Origin: Methyloversatilis sp.
GTDB taxonomy: Bacteria > Pseudomonadota > Gammaproteobacteria > Burkholderiales > Rhodocyclaceae
Reading direction: 5' to 3'
DNA length: 44,532 nt
Assembly (NCBI GenBank): GCA_017984755.1
Contig: JAGNYW010000024.1
Location: forward strand, 1 to 44,532
Part shown: positions 1 through 11,019 of the stretch, one piece after another
Numbering within the stretch: position 1 is the stretch's first letter
Layout of the letters: the number at the start of each line of letters is the position of its first letter
The notes under the pieces: generated by a model
Databases searched by the model: none
What the model saw: the letters and a program-made list of their open reading frames with translations, nothing else
What the model was told of the DNA's origin: nothing
Translations under genes and position numbers: made by a program

Positions 1-1
1 A

Positions 2-2410
2 CGCTTCAATTTCGCCTCCGACGGCGTGGTCAGCGAAACGTCCGGCGGTGGCGGCAATTTCAACAACAGCGGCACCCTGGCCAAGACCGGCGGCACCGGC
101 ATCAGCGGTTTTGCCAGCCTCGCGCGCCTCGTGGATCAGGACGGCAGCTATCGCGGCGAATCCGGTACCCTGCAGCTTGCGTCGCTCGGCAACCTGAACG
201 GTTTGATGCACATTGCTGCGGGCGCCACGATCACTACGGCCTCAGGGCTGACGAACACCGGTTCCATCGAAGGCAGCGGTACGCTGAATGTGAGTGGTGG
301 CACCCTCGTCAGCAGCGGCGTGGTGCGCCCGGGTGGCGGCGGCCAGATCGGCCGGCTGACGCTGCTTGGCGACTTCACGCAGACCTCGACCGGTCGTCTT
401 GAAACAGAATTCACGGGTACGTCGTCCAACCAGTTCGATGTACTCGACGTAAGCGGTAACACGCTCCTCGACGGCGTGCTGGAGGTACAGGCGCTTGGCA
501 CGGCAGCACCCACCGAAGGCATGCAACTGGCTGTCGTGATCGCCGGCGGTTCGCTCGATGCCGGAGCACTCCGGCTGTCGGCACCCAACGGCGTCACCAC
601 TCGCACGCTCCGCAACTCACTGAGCCTCGGCTATACAACCTGCAATGTCGGCATCTGCTGGGATGGCGGCGCGGGTAGTCAGCTGTGGACCGATGCAGCC
701 AACTGGACCGGCGACCTGCTGCCGGGCGTGAATGACCTGGTGTTCATCACGCTCGCCGGCGGCGCCGACGTCATGCTGAACGCGATCCCGATCACCACCG
801 TCGCTGGCCTGACCATCGGCAATGCAAACTCCCTGACGCTGACCGGTGGTTCATTGAACGTTTCAGACCGGACTACCGTACAGTCCGGCGGCACGCTCAA
901 CCTCAATGGCGGCAACCTGAACATTGGCAACACCCTGCTCAACAACGGTATCCTCAACTACGCCGGCGGCACGATGAGCGGCAACGTATTCAGCAACAAC
1001 GGTACGCTGAATGTGGGGTCCGGCAGTGCCGGCAACCTGACGACGACCCGCCTGGACAATAACGGCAGCATCATCGTAGATACCGATACGACATTCGAGT
1101 TCGGCAACGGCGGCGGCATGATCCTGGCCAACAACGGCTCGGTGGACGTCCGGAGCGGCACGCTGTCGGTGCTGGCACACGACACCGATCTGTCCGGTCC
1201 GGGTGCAGACAGCGGCGCCTACACGGTCGATTCAGGCGCGACGCTGCGTTTCCGCGACGCCTTCCGCGACTTCGGTCCGGGCTCGTCGATCACCGGTCCC
1301 GGCGACGTCGAATTCACCGCGTTCTCCGGCGGCCTGTTCAACGTTAATGGCACGTACGCCGTCAGCGGCGAAACACGGATCAGCGGCAATACGCTGGTCA
1401 ATTTCAACCGCGACGCCACCTTCGGCGACCTGCGGGTTGCCGGCAACATCGGCGGCAACGGTACGCTGACGGTGACCGACGATCTCAACTGGACCGCCGG
1501 TTCCATCGGCGGAAGCGGCCGAGTCATCGTGGCAGGCGGCGACACGATACTCGACGGCAGCAGCCTCGCGCTCAACGGTGCCGTACTGAACATCGGCGGT
1601 TCCGGTCTGCTCGACACCGGTACGCAGCTGGCGCTGAACAGTAGCTCCCGACTCATCGTCAGCGACGGTGCATCGCTCGGTCTGGGCAGCAACACGAGCG
1701 TTGGCGGTACCGGCAGTCTGGTCAACCGCGGTACGCTGGAAGGCACATTGGGCGGAGGCACCTCGAACGTCGGCGTGCGTCTGATCAATGACGGCAACGT
1801 GCAAGCCAGTGCCGGCAACCTCGGTCTGACCGGCGGAATCGGCGGTGGCGGCAGTTTCGTCATCGGCGACGACGCGACAATGGAACTGGGCGGTGACCTC
1901 CCGCCGGACATCTTCAGCCGCATCGGCGGTGCAGGCACGCTGGGTTTCGCGCCAGGCACCATGACCGTCATCAACCAGACCTTCGCCGCGCGCGCCGGCG
2001 AGCCGTTGGGATTCTCCCTGCGCAATGGCAGCACGCTGGCGACGCAGCCAGCCGGCGGGGAAATTTCGGGTGCGGATTCGGGCTGGACCTACCTTGCGCG
2101 CGGCACCACGAGTGGCGCCGACACAGCACGTTTCAGCCTGACGCTGGGCGCCGGTACGGCGAGCATCTTCATCACCTTCAACGTGACGCCCGAAGTGACC
2201 ATCACGCCGCCGGTGGCCGTCGTAGTTATCACGCCACTGCTGCGTGAAACCGTGCAGCCGCCGAAAATCGACCCCCCGCAGCCGCCGAAAATCGACTCCC
2301 CGCGGCCGCTCGCATCGGTCGACGCGTTGAGCGACATCGTGACCGCGTCGGGCACACAGATCGAACAGCCGCTGCGCGACTTCCGCGCCAGCCGCCTGCA
2401 ATGTCGTTGA
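2..2410 (+). CDS. Giant repeat-rich secreted adhesin / filamentous-haemagglutinin-like protein (5' truncated by window edge)
   Basis: The frame is open to the first bases of the window, so this is the C-terminal ~800 residues of a longer protein. The visible part is almost entirely short repeats rich in Gly, Asn, Thr and Ser (units such as GGTLNLNGGNLNIGNT and NNGTLNVGSG). This is typical of right-handed beta-helix stalks of surface adhesins secreted by the two-partner or type V route. Near residue 210 an insert with CNVGICWDGG and LWTDAANWTGDLLPG resembles motifs common in such haemagglutinin-type proteins. The C terminus is Pro-rich with two PPKID repeats and ends in CR; I see no autotransporter beta-barrel. 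A FecR-domain protein follows 10 bp later, a pairing often seen for exported surface proteins. The exact ligand is unknown. Confidence 0.7.
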   Translation, partial: RFNFASDGVVSETSGGGGNFNNSGTLAKTGGTGISGFASLARLVDQDGSYRGESGTLQLASLGNLNGLMHIAAGATITTASGLTNTGSIEGSGTLNVSGGTLVSSGVVRPGGGGQIGRLTLLGDFTQTSTGRLETEFTGTSSNQFDVLDVSGNTLLDGVLEVQALGTAAPTEGMQLAVVIAGGSLDAGALRLSAPNGVTTRTLRNSLSLGYTTCNVGICWDGGAGSQLWTDAANWTGDLLPGVNDLVFITLAGGADVMLNAIPITTVAGLTIGNANSLTLTGGSLNVSDRTTVQSGGTLNLNGGNLNIGNTLLNNGILNYAGGTMSGNVFSNNGTLNVGSGSAGNLTTTRLDNNGSIIVDTDTTFEFGNGGGMILANNGSVDVRSGTLSVLAHDTDLSGPGADSGAYTVDSGATLRFRDAFRDFGPGSSITGPGDVEFTAFSGGLFNVNGTYAVSGETRISGNTLVNFNRDATFGDLRVAGNIGGNGTLTVTDDLNWTAGSIGGSGRVIVAGGDTILDGSSLALNGAVLNIGGSGLLDTGTQLALNSSSRLIVSDGASLGLGSNTSVGGTGSLVNRGTLEGTLGGGTSNVGVRLINDGNVQASAGNLGLTGGIGGGGSFVIGDDATMELGGDLPPDIFSRIGGAGTLGFAPGTMTVINQTFAARAGEPLGFSLRNGSTLATQPAGGEISGADSGWTYLARGTTSGADTARFSLTLGAGTASIFITFNVTPEVTITPPVAVVVITPLLRETVQPPKIDPPQPPKIDSPRPLASVDALSDIVTASGTQIEQPLRDFRASRLQCR
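2255..2302 (+). repeat. 24-bp tandem direct repeat encoding PPKID units
   Basis: An 18-base core, cagccgccgaaaatcgac, occurs at 2255-2272 and again at 2279-2296, giving a 24-bp period. It encodes the Pro-rich linker near the C terminus of the adhesin. Being in frame (8 codons), changes in copy number would lengthen the linker without a frameshift. Confidence 0.8.
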
Positions 2411-2420
2411 GGAGACCATC

Positions 2421-3182
2421 ATGAAGCTGCTTCGCCCGTTCATTCCGCTTGTCATGCTGGTCGCGGGCGTATCGCACGCCGCAGACGACCCGGCCGCCGG
2501 CCGCGTCAGCTATCTGTCGGGCACGATGTATGTACAGACCCCGGACAACAAGACGCGCATCCTCGCGCGCAATTCGTCGATCTACGGCGGAGACCTGATC
2601 ACCACCGAAAAGAGCACGGTCGCGCGCATCGAATTCGGCGACGGTTCGACGCTTGCACTGCGACCGCGCAGCAAGGTGAAGATCGATTCGTTCGCCTTCG
2701 ACGAGGCCAAACCGGAAAAGGACAACATGTTCTACAGCCTGCTCAAGGGCGGGCTGCGCGCAGTGACCGGACTGATAGGCAAACGCAATCGCGACGCCTA
2801 CCGAGCCAGCACGGTGACGGCGACCATCGGCATCCGCGGCACCAGCTTCGGCATGTTGCTGTGCGACGAGAACGAGAAGGAAGATCCGGCCTGCCTGAAG
2901 ACGCTGGAAGAGGCGAAGGACAGGCAGGCTGGGGAGCCGGCGCTGGTTTTCGATGTCGAGGAAGGCAGCATCGAAGTGAAGAACGACGCCGGATCGAAGA
3001 CCTTCAAGGTGGGCGAAGCCGGTGTCGTATCGAGCAGCCGGAGTGCACCGGAAACGCTGTCCGAAAATCCGGGGCTGGGCAATGCGCTGCCGTCATCGAC
3101 CGCCGCGCGTCCGGGCCCCGACGGCGTGGGCGGCAGCACCGGCCTAGGCAGCGACGCCGACGCATCCTGCACGGTGCAGTAA
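2421..3182 (+). CDS. Secreted FecR-domain protein
   Basis: 253 residues. The ATG lies 10 bp after the adhesin stop and follows a GAGGAG Shine-Dalgarno (in gttgaggagacc). Residues 1-20 form a Sec signal peptide (Lys, hydrophobic core, SHA cleavage). Residues ~28-150 carry the FecR pattern: GRVSYLSGTMYV, NSSIYGGDLITTEKST, ARIEFGDGSTLALRP and ATIGIRGTSFG. Free-standing FecR-domain proteins of this kind are exported, lack the sigma-regulator transmembrane segment, and often sit beside large surface proteins or CHASE2 cyclases. Operon position suggests it acts with the upstream adhesin in the envelope. The C-terminal ~50 residues are low-complexity Gly/Ser/Pro and end near a lone Cys. The family is well supported; the function is inferred. 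Confidence 0.8.
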   Translation: MKLLRPFIPLVMLVAGVSHAADDPAAGRVSYLSGTMYVQTPDNKTRILARNSSIYGGDLITTEKSTVARIEFGDGSTLALRPRSKVKIDSFAFDEAKPEKDNMFYSLLKGGLRAVTGLIGKRNRDAYRASTVTATIGIRGTSFGMLLCDENEKEDPACLKTLEEAKDRQAGEPALVFDVEEGSIEVKNDAGSKTFKVGEAGVVSSSRSAPETLSENPGLGNALPSSTAARPGPDGVGGSTGLGSDADASCTVQ

Positions 3183-3183
3183 G

Positions 3184-3213
3184 CGCCGCCCCCCCCTTCT
3201 GCGCAGCGGCGCA
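3184..3213. terminator. GC hairpin between convergent genes
   Basis: gcgccgc (3184-3190) pairs perfectly with gcggcgc (3207-3213) directly after the FecR gene stop. The loop starts with a C tract. The flanking genes converge, so it could end transcription from either side, but there is no T run, so factor-independent termination is uncertain. Confidence 0.4.
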
Positions 3214-3244
3214 GATCGCGCGCCCCGTCCTGCGCGGTCGGGGG

Positions 3245-4528
3245 TCAGCCCGTTCCGCTCGTTCCTGTGCCACTTTCCGGCTGTGTTGCCGCAGCTGGCG
3301 ACGGCGGATTCAGCGCTTCGACGACGATGCTGCCGACGATGTCGCCCTCGACATTGACCACGGTACGCACGGCGTCGAGCAAGCGGTCGATCGGCAGCAG
3401 AATGGCGATCGCCTCGACCGGCAGACCGACAGACTGCAGCACCATGGCCATGGTCACCATGCCGGCGCTCGGGATGCCGGGTGCGCCGACGGCCGCCAGC
3501 ATCGACATGATGCACACCACCACCTGCTGACCCAGACTGAGTTCGATGCCGACCAGATTGGCGATGAACAGAGCCGCGGCCGCCTCGTAAAGGGCCGTGC
3601 CGTCCATGTTCATGGTGGTGCCGACCGGTACGACGAAACCGACGGTCGCCGGACGCACACCGAAATTCTGTTCCGTGATGCGCATCGTGATCGGCATGGT
3701 TGCCGCACTCGAACTGGTTGCCAGCGCGGTGATCAGCGATTCCCGGCCGCCGCGCCACAGCGCCAGCGGACTGACCCGGGCGATCAGCCATAGCAGGCCG
3801 GGCAGCACAACGATGCCGTGGAACAGCGTGGTGCCCAGTACCACGGCCACGAAGCGCGCCATGGTTTCCAGCAGCGCCATGTCCTGCGTGGCGATCAGTC
3901 GGGCCAGCAGCGCCGCGACGCCCCAGGGCGCGATCTTCATGATGACGCCGACGACGGTCAGCGACAGATCGAGCATCTCTTCCATCAGCTTGCCGATGAC
4001 GCTGTACCGCTCGCCGCCCTGCACCAGCGCGATTCCGAGAATCAGCGCGAACACCACGAGCGCGACGATGTTGCCCTGGGCCAGCGCGGCGAACGGGTTC
4101 TGGAACAGGCCGGTCAGGAACTGCTGGACGAAATCGGGGAACGGCAGTTGCTTCGCCTCGAAGCCCGCCATCGCGCCGGCGAACATGTCCAGATGCATGC
4201 CGGCGCCCACGTCGAATACGTTGGCAGCCGTCAGGCCCAGCGTCACGGCAATGGTGACCGTGAGCAGATAGAACAGCAGCGTGGTGACCCATACGCGGCG
4301 CATGTTCTGCTGCGCGCGCAGCTGTGCCACGCCGACCACGATGGACGCGAACACCAGCGGTACCAGCACCATCTTCAACAGCGCGATGAACAGGCTGCCG
4401 ATCAGTCCGGCGGCGTAGAGACCCCGTGTGCGCAGAGCGGCATCGAGCGGCAGTGCCCCGAGGCCGACACCCAGTGCCACACCAGCCACTGCGCCCACCA
4501 GGATCTGCGTATTCATCGACATCCGCAT
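3245..4528 (-). CDS. Dicarboxylate/amino acid:cation symporter (DAACS family)
   Basis: 427 residues, inner-membrane secondary transporter that couples uptake of dicarboxylates or acidic amino acids to Na+ or H+. Family signatures are visible: ATSSSAATMPITM (the Ser-rich re-entrant hairpin, HP1), VPVGTTMNMDGTALYEA (TM7 with the NMDGT cation/substrate motif), GAPGIPSAG (HP2) and the late DRLLDAVRTVVNV segment (TM8, with the Asp/Arg substrate region). About eight transmembrane helices plus two hairpins are expected, and the length is normal for GltP/DctA-type carriers. The start was chosen at the first ATG of MRMSMN, preceded by GGGAG. A longer open frame upstream is antisense to the protease gene and was ignored. 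The precise substrate cannot be read from sequence. Confidence 0.9.
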   Translation of the reverse strand: MRMSMNTQILVGAVAGVALGVGLGALPLDAALRTRGLYAAGLIGSLFIALLKMVLVPLVFASIVVGVAQLRAQQNMRRVWVTTLLFYLLTVTIAVTLGLTAANVFDVGAGMHLDMFAGAMAGFEAKQLPFPDFVQQFLTGLFQNPFAALAQGNIVALVVFALILGIALVQGGERYSVIGKLMEEMLDLSLTVVGVIMKIAPWGVAALLARLIATQDMALLETMARFVAVVLGTTLFHGIVVLPGLLWLIARVSPLALWRGGRESLITALATSSSAATMPITMRITEQNFGVRPATVGFVVPVGTTMNMDGTALYEAAAALFIANLVGIELSLGQQVVVCIMSMLAAVGAPGIPSAGMVTMAMVLQSVGLPVEAIAILLPIDRLLDAVRTVVNVEGDIVGSIVVEALNPPSPAAATQPESGTGTSGTG

Positions 4529-4639
4529 GCAATGCACTCCCGTCCGTTTTGCCCGACCATACCATCGGCCGGTACTGCGGATGAAACCAAGCCGTTTCGC
4601 GGCAGTCCGAGCGGCACCTGTCGTCACGCGGAGACCCTC

Positions 4640-5293
4640 ATGAGAAGAACGATTGCGGCAATCGGACTGCTGTGCGCAGTTGCCGGCGCTCACGCCATGA
4701 ACATCGCCACGGCGATCCAGACCACGGTGCGCGTTCAGGCAGAACAGGCTGACGGATCGATTTCCGTCGGCAGCGGCGTCGCGCTGCCGGGCGAACGCGT
4801 CGCGACCGCCTGCCACGTGATTGCTGGTGCGAAAGCGCTGAAGGCGAGCTATCAGTATGTCGCCCGGCCGGCAACGATGCTGCGGCAGGACACCGGACGC
4901 GACCTCTGCGTGCTGTCGGTTCCGGGGCTCACGGCACCGGCAGCGGTCGTCGCGCGGAGCAATGACCTGAAGCCCGGCGACCGCCTGCTCGCATTCAACG
5001 GCGCGTTCGGCGTCGACGTGCGCCTGCTGGTCGGCGCGGTGACGAAACTGCATCCGCTGGACGGCGCACCGGTCATCGAAACCAGTGTGCCATTCGCCAT
5101 CGGCGACAGCGGCGGAGGCCTGTTCAACGCGGCCGGCGAACTGGTCGGCATCCTGGCTTTCATCGCAAGGGCGCCGGGCGAAGCGCGATACGCAATTCCG
5201 ATCGAGTGGCTGGACGCGGACATCGACGCGGCGAAGACGATCCCCTTCTGGAAGGAAGAGTCTGCACAGAGGCCTGACTTCCTGCGCCAGTAG
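4640..5293 (+). CDS. Secreted trypsin-like serine protease
   Basis: 217 residues, divergent from the symporter. A signal peptide covers residues 1-19 (MRRTIAAIGLLCAVAGAHA). The chymotrypsin-fold triad is readable: His59 in TACHV, Asp88 in GRDLCVL, and Ser157 in GDSGGGLF. No PDZ domain follows, so this is a short S1-type protease rather than a full DegP/HtrA. It is predicted to be periplasmic or secreted; the substrate is unknown. The last ~25 residues (FWKEESAQRPDF...) are polar and outside the fold. Confidence 0.8.
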   Translation: MRRTIAAIGLLCAVAGAHAMNIATAIQTTVRVQAEQADGSISVGSGVALPGERVATACHVIAGAKALKASYQYVARPATMLRQDTGRDLCVLSVPGLTAPAAVVARSNDLKPGDRLLAFNGAFGVDVRLLVGAVTKLHPLDGAPVIETSVPFAIGDSGGGLFNAAGELVGILAFIARAPGEARYAIPIEWLDADIDAAKTIPFWKEESAQRPDFLRQ

Positions 5294-5442
5294 TTGCTTG
5301 TTGCCGACGTGGCACGTCGGCCCGGAACCTGGTCCCGATCCGCGCGACACACGTGTCCGCGATCAGCGGATCGCTACAATGACGCAACGGCAGCGGCTTG
5401 GCGCGGCCCCCTTTCCATCCTCTCCCTGCCTCCGTCCCATCC

Positions 5443-8400
5443 GTGTCGCAAAGATCCTTTCGCCCCCTCGGCTCTGCGCCGCAAGACGCCATCAGCCTGC
5501 GTGGCGTGCGCCAGAACAATCTGAAGAACATCGACGTCGATTTTCCGCTCGGCCAGCTCACCGTGGTGACCGGCGTGTCGGGCTCGGGCAAGTCCTCGCT
5601 GGTGTTCGACACCCTGTATGCGGAAGGCCAGCGGCGTTACGTCGAAACCTTTTCGCCCTACGCGCGGCAGTTTCTCGATCGCATGGATGCGCCGCAGGTG
5701 GATTCGATCTCCGGCGTGCCGCCGGCGATCGCCATCGACCAGAGCAATCAGGTGCGCACCTCGCGGTCGACCGTCGGCACGATGACCGAACTGAACGATC
5801 ACCTGAAGCTGCTGTTCGCGCGCACCGCCACGCTGCATTGCCGCGGCTGCGGCCAGCCGGTGCATGAAGAATCGTCCGACCGCATTGCCGGCGACATCGC
5901 GGCGCGTGCGGCGGCCGCCGGCGATCCGCGTCTGGTGGTGACCGCGCCGGTATCGGTGCCGGACAACTTCACCGATGCGGAAATCCAGGGCTGGCTCGAG
6001 CGTCAGGGTTACACGCGCGTCCATGCGCGCGACGGCAGCACACTGCACGTGGTGCAGGACCGCTTCCGTGCCGCCGCTGCCGAAGGCGCACGCGTGGCTG
6101 AAGCCGTCGAAGCGGCGCTGCGGCTCGGTCAGGGGGTCATGCATGTGCAGGTGCTCGACGCAGCGGGTGCGGTCACGGCGCGCTGGGCATTTTCCAGCCG
6201 TCTGCATTGCGCCGGATGCGACATCGCCTACAGCCCGGCACTGCCGGCGCACTTCTCGTTCAATTCTCCGCTGGGCGCCTGCGAAACCTGCCGCGGTTTC
6301 GGTCGCGTCATCGGAATCGACTTCGGACTGGTGGTTCCGGACGAGCGCAAGACGCTCGCCGGCGGCGCCATCAAGCCGTGGCAGACCGAGTCGTACGGCG
6401 AATGCCAGACCGATCTGGAAAAGATGGCCTCCAGGTACGGCGTGCCGATGGACGTGCCGTTCGCCGAGCTGAGTGCCGAACATCGCCGCTGGGTGCTCGA
6501 GGGCGACGCGAAATGGAAGAACTGGCAGAAGTCGTGGCCCGGCACCTGGTATGGCGTGCGCCACTTCTTCGAGTGGCTGGAAACCAAGGCCTACAAGATG
6601 CACATCCGCGTGCTGCTGTCGCGCTATCGCGCGTACACACCGTGCGTGGCCTGCGGTGGCAGCCGGCTCAAGCCCGATGCCGCGCTGTGGAAGATCGAAG
6701 GCCACGGCATCCATGACCTGATGCGGTGGCCGGCATCGAAACTGCGCACCATGATGGACGCACTGCGCCTGCCGCCGCCGCTCGACACGGCGACCGCAGA
6801 ACTGCTGGCCGAAATACGCACGCGGCTCGGCTACCTCGCCACGGTCGGCCTCGGATATCTGAATCTCGACCGCCAGTCGCGCACGCTGTCCGGCGGGGAA
6901 GTGCAGCGCATCAACCTGACGACCGCGCTCGGCACCTCGCTGGTCAACACGCTGTTCGTGCTCGACGAACCGTCGATCGGCCTGCACCCGCGCGACATGG
7001 AACGTGTGATCGGCGTCATGAAGCGCCTGAAGGACGCCGGCAACACGCTGGTCGTGGTTGAGCACGACCCGCAGATCATGCGTCATGCCGACCGTCTGCT
7101 CGACATCGGCCCCGGCGCCGGCACGCGCGGCGGCGAAGTGGTGTTCGACGGCCCGCCGGCCGGCATCGCCGGCGCGCACACGCTGACCGCCGACTACCTC
7201 GCCGGCCGCCGTCAGGTCGATGCCGCACTCGGCAGCCGGCGCACAGTGAAGCAATCCGGTCCGACGCTCAGGCTGGTGGGTGCGCGGGCGCACAACCTGA
7301 AGCGGCTCGACATCGCGATTCCGCTCGGCCATCTGGTCGCCGTGACCGGCGTGTCCGGCTCGGGCAAATCGACGCTGATCCAGGATGTGCTGTACCCGGC
7401 GCTGCTCAAGCACTTCGGCCGGCCGACCGAATCCGCCAGCGAACATGATGTGCTGGAGGGCGTCGAGCGGATCGCAGACGTGGTGATGGTCGACCAGTCG
7501 GCCATCGGCAAGAGCGCGCGCTCCAACCCGGTCACCCATGTCGGTGCCTTCGACCCGATGCGCGAGCTGTTCGCGCTGCAGGCCGAAGCGAAGCAGCGCG
7601 GCTACACCGCCGGCACCTTCTCCTTCAATGCCGGCAAGGGCCGCTGTGCAACCTGCGGCGGCACCGGTTTCGAGCACGTCGAAATGCAGTTCCTGTCCGA
7701 CGTGTACCTGCGCTGCGCGGATTGCAACGGCACGCGCTACCGTGCCGAGGTGCGCGAAATCACGGTCGACGGCCGCAGCATTTCGGACGTGCTGGCCATG
7801 ACCGTGCGCGACACGCTGGACTGGCTGCGCGACCTCGCTGCGCTGGAGAAGCCCCTTCGCCGGCACGCCGACGCGGCAATGACCGGCCTGCAGGCGCTGG
7901 TCGATGTCGGCCTCGATTACGTGACGCTGGGTCAGCCGGTACCGACGCTGTCCGGCGGCGAGGCACAGCGCCTGAAGCTGGCCGGCTTTCTCGCCGAGGC
8001 CGCCACGACGAAGAAGAACAAGGCGACGGGCAGCAGGCTGTTCCTGCTCGACGAACCCACCACCGGCCTGCACTTCGACGACATCGCCCGGCTGCTCGGC
8101 GCCTTTTCGAAACTGCTGGACGGCGGCCATACGGTGCTGGTGATCGAACACAATCTGGACGTGATCGCCGCGGCCGACTGGCTGATCGATCTCGGCCCGG
8201 AAGCCGGCGAAGACGGCGGCGAACTCGTGTTCGAAGGCACGCCGGCGCAGATCGTGACCTGCGTCGCCTCGCACACCGGTCGGGCACTGGCCGAGTACCG
8301 CATCACCGACACCTTCGGCCCAGGCACGGGCGACGTGCCGGCTGCCGAACCGACCGACGCGGCGCACAGTGCGTTGCGTGCCCGCGCGGCGCATGCCATC

Positions 8401-11019
8401 GTCGTGCACCGCGCACGCGAACACAATCTGAAGAACATCGAAGTCGACATTCCGCGCGACCGCTTCACCGTGGTGACCGGCGTGTCCGGTTCCGGCAAGT
8501 CCACGCTGGCCTTCGACATCGTGTTCGGCGAAGGACAGCGCCGCTATCTGGAATCGCTGAATGCCTACGCGCGCCAGTTCGTGCAGCCGGAGAGCAAGCC
8601 GGACGTCGACGGCGTGTTCGGCATTCCGCCCGCCGTGGCCATCGCGCAGCGCACCAGCCGCGGCGGACGCAAGAGCACGGTGGCGACACAGACCGAGATC
8701 TATCACTTTCTGCGGCTCATGTACGTGAAGCTGGGGGTGCAGCATTGCCCGGATTGCGGCTGTGCGATCGCGCCGCAGTCCGAAGACGCCATGGTGGCGC
8801 GCATCCTGCGCGAGCGACGCGGCCAGCACATCGGCCTGCTGGCGCCGCTGGTGATCAGCCGCAAGGGCTATTACACCGAACTGGCGCGCTGGGCGAAAAC
8901 GCACGGCCACACGCATCTGCGGGTCGACGGCGAATTCCTGCCGACCTCACCCTGGCCACGTCTGGACCGCTTCAAGGAACACACCATCGAGCTGCCGATC
9001 CGCGATTTCGTGGTCAGCGAGCGCGACGAGAAGACGCTGCGCGATGCGGTGCGCCAGTCGCTCGAACACGGCAAGGGCGTGCTGCATCTGCTGGCGCCGC
9101 TCGACGGCCTCGGTCAGCCGGATGCCCCGGTCCCGGCGGTCGAGGTGTATTCGACCCAGCGCGCCTGCCCGAGCTGCGGTACCGGCTTCGCCGAACTCGA
9201 TCCGCGGCTGTTCTCTTTCAACTCGAAACATGGCTGGTGTCCGAAATGCATGGGCACGGGTCTGAAGCTGCCGGGCTTCGATGCCGAACAGACGGGCGAG
9301 GAGGCGACCTGGAACGAGTGGCAGGCGGACGAACCGGAAGCCTGCCCGGCCTGCGACGGCGAGCGGCTGAACCCGATTGCCCGCCACGTCGCGCTGTTCG
9401 GCCAGTCGATCGCGAAACTGACGGCGCAGCCGGTATCGACACTGTCTGCTGCCATCTCCGGCTGGACACTCGAAGGGCGGGATGCCGACATCGCACGCGA
9501 CGTGGTGAGCGAACTGAACAGCCGCCTGCGCTTTCTGGCCGAGGTCGGCCTGGGCTATCTGTCGCTGGACCGCGCCGCCCCCACGCTGTCGGGTGGCGAG
9601 GCACAGCGCATCCGGCTCGCCGCACAGCTAGGTTCCAACCTGCGAGGCGTCTGCTACGTGCTTGACGAGCCGACCATCGGCCTGCACCCGAGGGACAACG
9701 ACGTACTGCTCGACACACTGGTGAAGCTGCGCGACAAGGGCAACACGCTGCTGGTGGTCGAGCACGACGAAGACACGATATTGCGCGCCGACCACGTGAT
9801 CGACCTCGGTCCGGGCGCCGGCCGGCTCGGCGGCGAGGTGATCGCCGAAGGACATGCGTCGGATCTTGCGATGCAGCCGAAGTCGATCACCGGCCAGTAC
9901 CTTGCGCGCCCGCTGCCGCACAGCTTCGCGCCGCGCCGCCCGGTCACCGACGACACACCGGCGCTGACTGTTCGGGAGGCGCGACTGCACAACCTCAAAG
10001 GCATGGACGTGCGCGTGCCGCTCGGCCGGCTGGTGGTGATGACCGGCGTGTCGGGCTCCGGCAAGTCGTCGCTGGCGCGGGAGGTGCTGCGTGACACCGT
10101 GGCGGCGAAGCTGTCCGGCCACGACGGCGACTGCACCGGCTGCCGCGACATCGAAGGCTGGGGCGCACTGGGCCGGGTGCTCGAGGTAGACCAGACACCG
10201 ATCGGCAAGACGCCGCGATCCTGTCCGGCCACCTACATCGGCTTCTGGGACGCCATCCGCAAGCTGTACGCCGATACCCAGGACGCGCGCGAACGCGGCT
10301 TCACGGCAGCGCGGTTTTCGTTCAACACCGGCCCCGGCCGCTGCACGCTGTGCGAAGGCCAGGGTCTGCGGCAGATCGAAATGTCCTTCCTGCCCGACGT
10401 GCGGGTGCTGTGCGAAGCCTGCAATGGCGCCCGCTTCAACGGCGAAACACGCGCCGTCATGTGGCGGGGCAGGAGCATTGCCGACGTGCTGGCAATGAGC
10501 GTGGATGAGGCGGCGGACTTCTTCGCCGCACACCGTGCCATCGCCACGCCGCTCAAACTGATGCAGGAAGTCGGCCTCGGCTACCTGACGCTGGGGCAGC
10601 ACAGCCCGACGCTCTCGGGCGGCGAGGCACAGCGCATGAAACTGGTGACCGAACTGGCGAAGTCACCGGCGAGCGCAGGCGACGCCACCGCCGAACCGGC
10701 CGGAGCGCGGCGCGGTCGCGGCAATCCGCATACGCTCTATGTACTGGACGAGCCCACCACCGGCCTGCACATGGCCGACATCGCAAAGCTGATCACGGTG
10801 CTGCATCGCCTGGTCGATGCCGGGCACAGCGTGGTGGTGATCGAGCACGATCTCGATCTGATGGCCGAAGCCGACTGGATCATCGATCTCGGACCGGAAG
10901 GCGGAGACGGCGGAGGTCAGTTGGTCGCGAGCGGCTCACCGGCAGACTTCCTGACGCTGGGCGCGCTGTCGCACACCGCTCGCGCGCTCGAGAAATTCAG
11001 CATCAGACGGCGGCGCTGA
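5443..11019 (+). CDS. Double-length UvrA-like excinuclease ATPase (two UvrA units in one chain)
   Basis: 1858 residues from the GTG at 5443 ([10 protein letters not shown]); a TTG at 5398 would add 15. Normal UvrA is ~940 residues with two ABC ATPase halves. This chain has four: Walker A GVSGSGKS near residues 45, 634, 1011 and 1533; ABC signatures LSGGEVQR or LSGGEAQR near 482, 835, 1381 and 1723; and four LDEP Walker B motifs ([48 protein letters not shown]). UvrA zinc modules ([48 protein letters not shown]) are present in both halves. It therefore looks like a covalent UvrA dimer. UvrA recognises bulky DNA lesions as a dimer and loads UvrB. Large tandem UvrA-like proteins are known in proteobacteria beside a normal uvrA; whether this one works in repair is inferred. 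It overlaps the convergent PEP-CTERM gene by 17 bp. Confidence 0.9.
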   Translation: MSQRSFRPLGSAPQDAISLRGVRQNNLKNIDVDFPLGQLTVVTGVSGSGKSSLVFDTLYAEGQRRYVETFSPYARQFLDRMDAPQVDSISGVPPAIAIDQSNQVRTSRSTVGTMTELNDHLKLLFARTATLHCRGCGQPVHEESSDRIAGDIAARAAAAGDPRLVVTAPVSVPDNFTDAEIQGWLERQGYTRVHARDGSTLHVVQDRFRAAAAEGARVAEAVEAALRLGQGVMHVQVLDAAGAVTARWAFSSRLHCAGCDIAYSPALPAHFSFNSPLGACETCRGFGRVIGIDFGLVVPDERKTLAGGAIKPWQTESYGECQTDLEKMASRYGVPMDVPFAELSAEHRRWVLEGDAKWKNWQKSWPGTWYGVRHFFEWLETKAYKMHIRVLLSRYRAYTPCVACGGSRLKPDAALWKIEGHGIHDLMRWPASKLRTMMDALRLPPPLDTATAELLAEIRTRLGYLATVGLGYLNLDRQSRTLSGGEVQRINLTTALGTSLVNTLFVLDEPSIGLHPRDMERVIGVMKRLKDAGNTLVVVEHDPQIMRHADRLLDIGPGAGTRGGEVVFDGPPAGIAGAHTLTADYLAGRRQVDAALGSRRTVKQSGPTLRLVGARAHNLKRLDIAIPLGHLVAVTGVSGSGKSTLIQDVLYPALLKHFGRPTESASEHDVLEGVERIADVVMVDQSAIGKSARSNPVTHVGAFDPMRELFALQAEAKQRGYTAGTFSFNAGKGRCATCGGTGFEHVEMQFLSDVYLRCADCNGTRYRAEVREITVDGRSISDVLAMTVRDTLDWLRDLAALEKPLRRHADAAMTGLQALVDVGLDYVTLGQPVPTLSGGEAQRLKLAGFLAEAATTKKNKATGSRLFLLDEPTTGLHFDDIARLLGAFSKLLDGGHTVLVIEHNLDVIAAADWLIDLGPEAGEDGGELVFEGTPAQIVTCVASHTGRALAEYRITDTFGPGTGDVPAAEPTDAAHSALRARAAHAIVVHRAREHNLKNIEVDIPRDRFTVVTGVSGSGKSTLAFDIVFGEGQRRYLESLNAYARQFVQPESKPDVDGVFGIPPAVAIAQRTSRGGRKSTVATQTEIYHFLRLMYVKLGVQHCPDCGCAIAPQSEDAMVARILRERRGQHIGLLAPLVISRKGYYTELARWAKTHGHTHLRVDGEFLPTSPWPRLDRFKEHTIELPIRDFVVSERDEKTLRDAVRQSLEHGKGVLHLLAPLDGLGQPDAPVPAVEVYSTQRACPSCGTGFAELDPRLFSFNSKHGWCPKCMGTGLKLPGFDAEQTGEEATWNEWQADEPEACPACDGERLNPIARHVALFGQSIAKLTAQPVSTLSAAISGWTLEGRDADIARDVVSELNSRLRFLAEVGLGYLSLDRAAPTLSGGEAQRIRLAAQLGSNLRGVCYVLDEPTIGLHPRDNDVLLDTLVKLRDKGNTLLVVEHDEDTILRADHVIDLGPGAGRLGGEVIAEGHASDLAMQPKSITGQYLARPLPHSFAPRRPVTDDTPALTVREARLHNLKGMDVRVPLGRLVVMTGVSGSGKSSLAREVLRDTVAAKLSGHDGDCTGCRDIEGWGALGRVLEVDQTPIGKTPRSCPATYIGFWDAIRKLYADTQDARERGFTAARFSFNTGPGRCTLCEGQGLRQIEMSFLPDVRVLCEACNGARFNGETRAVMWRGRSIADVLAMSVDEAADFFAAHRAIATPLKLMQEVGLGYLTLGQHSPTLSGGEAQRMKLVTELAKSPASAGDATAEPAGARRGRGNPHTLYVLDEPTTGLHMADIAKLITVLHRLVDAGHSVVVIEHDLDLMAEADWIIDLGPEGGDGGGQLVASGSPADFLTLGALSHTARALEKFSIRRRR

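Noticed and set aside
3245-5350. A 701-residue version of the symporter with a long N-terminal extension
   Set aside because: The extra N-terminal part is antisense to the secreted protease, which has a complete catalytic triad and signal peptide. The normal symporter starts at 4528.
5374-8916. Very long open frame antisense to the UvrA-like gene
   Set aside because: Typical shadow frame in GC-rich DNA opposite a strongly coding gene; its sequence is His/Arg/Gln/Ala-rich without domain signatures, and it starts inside the sense gene.
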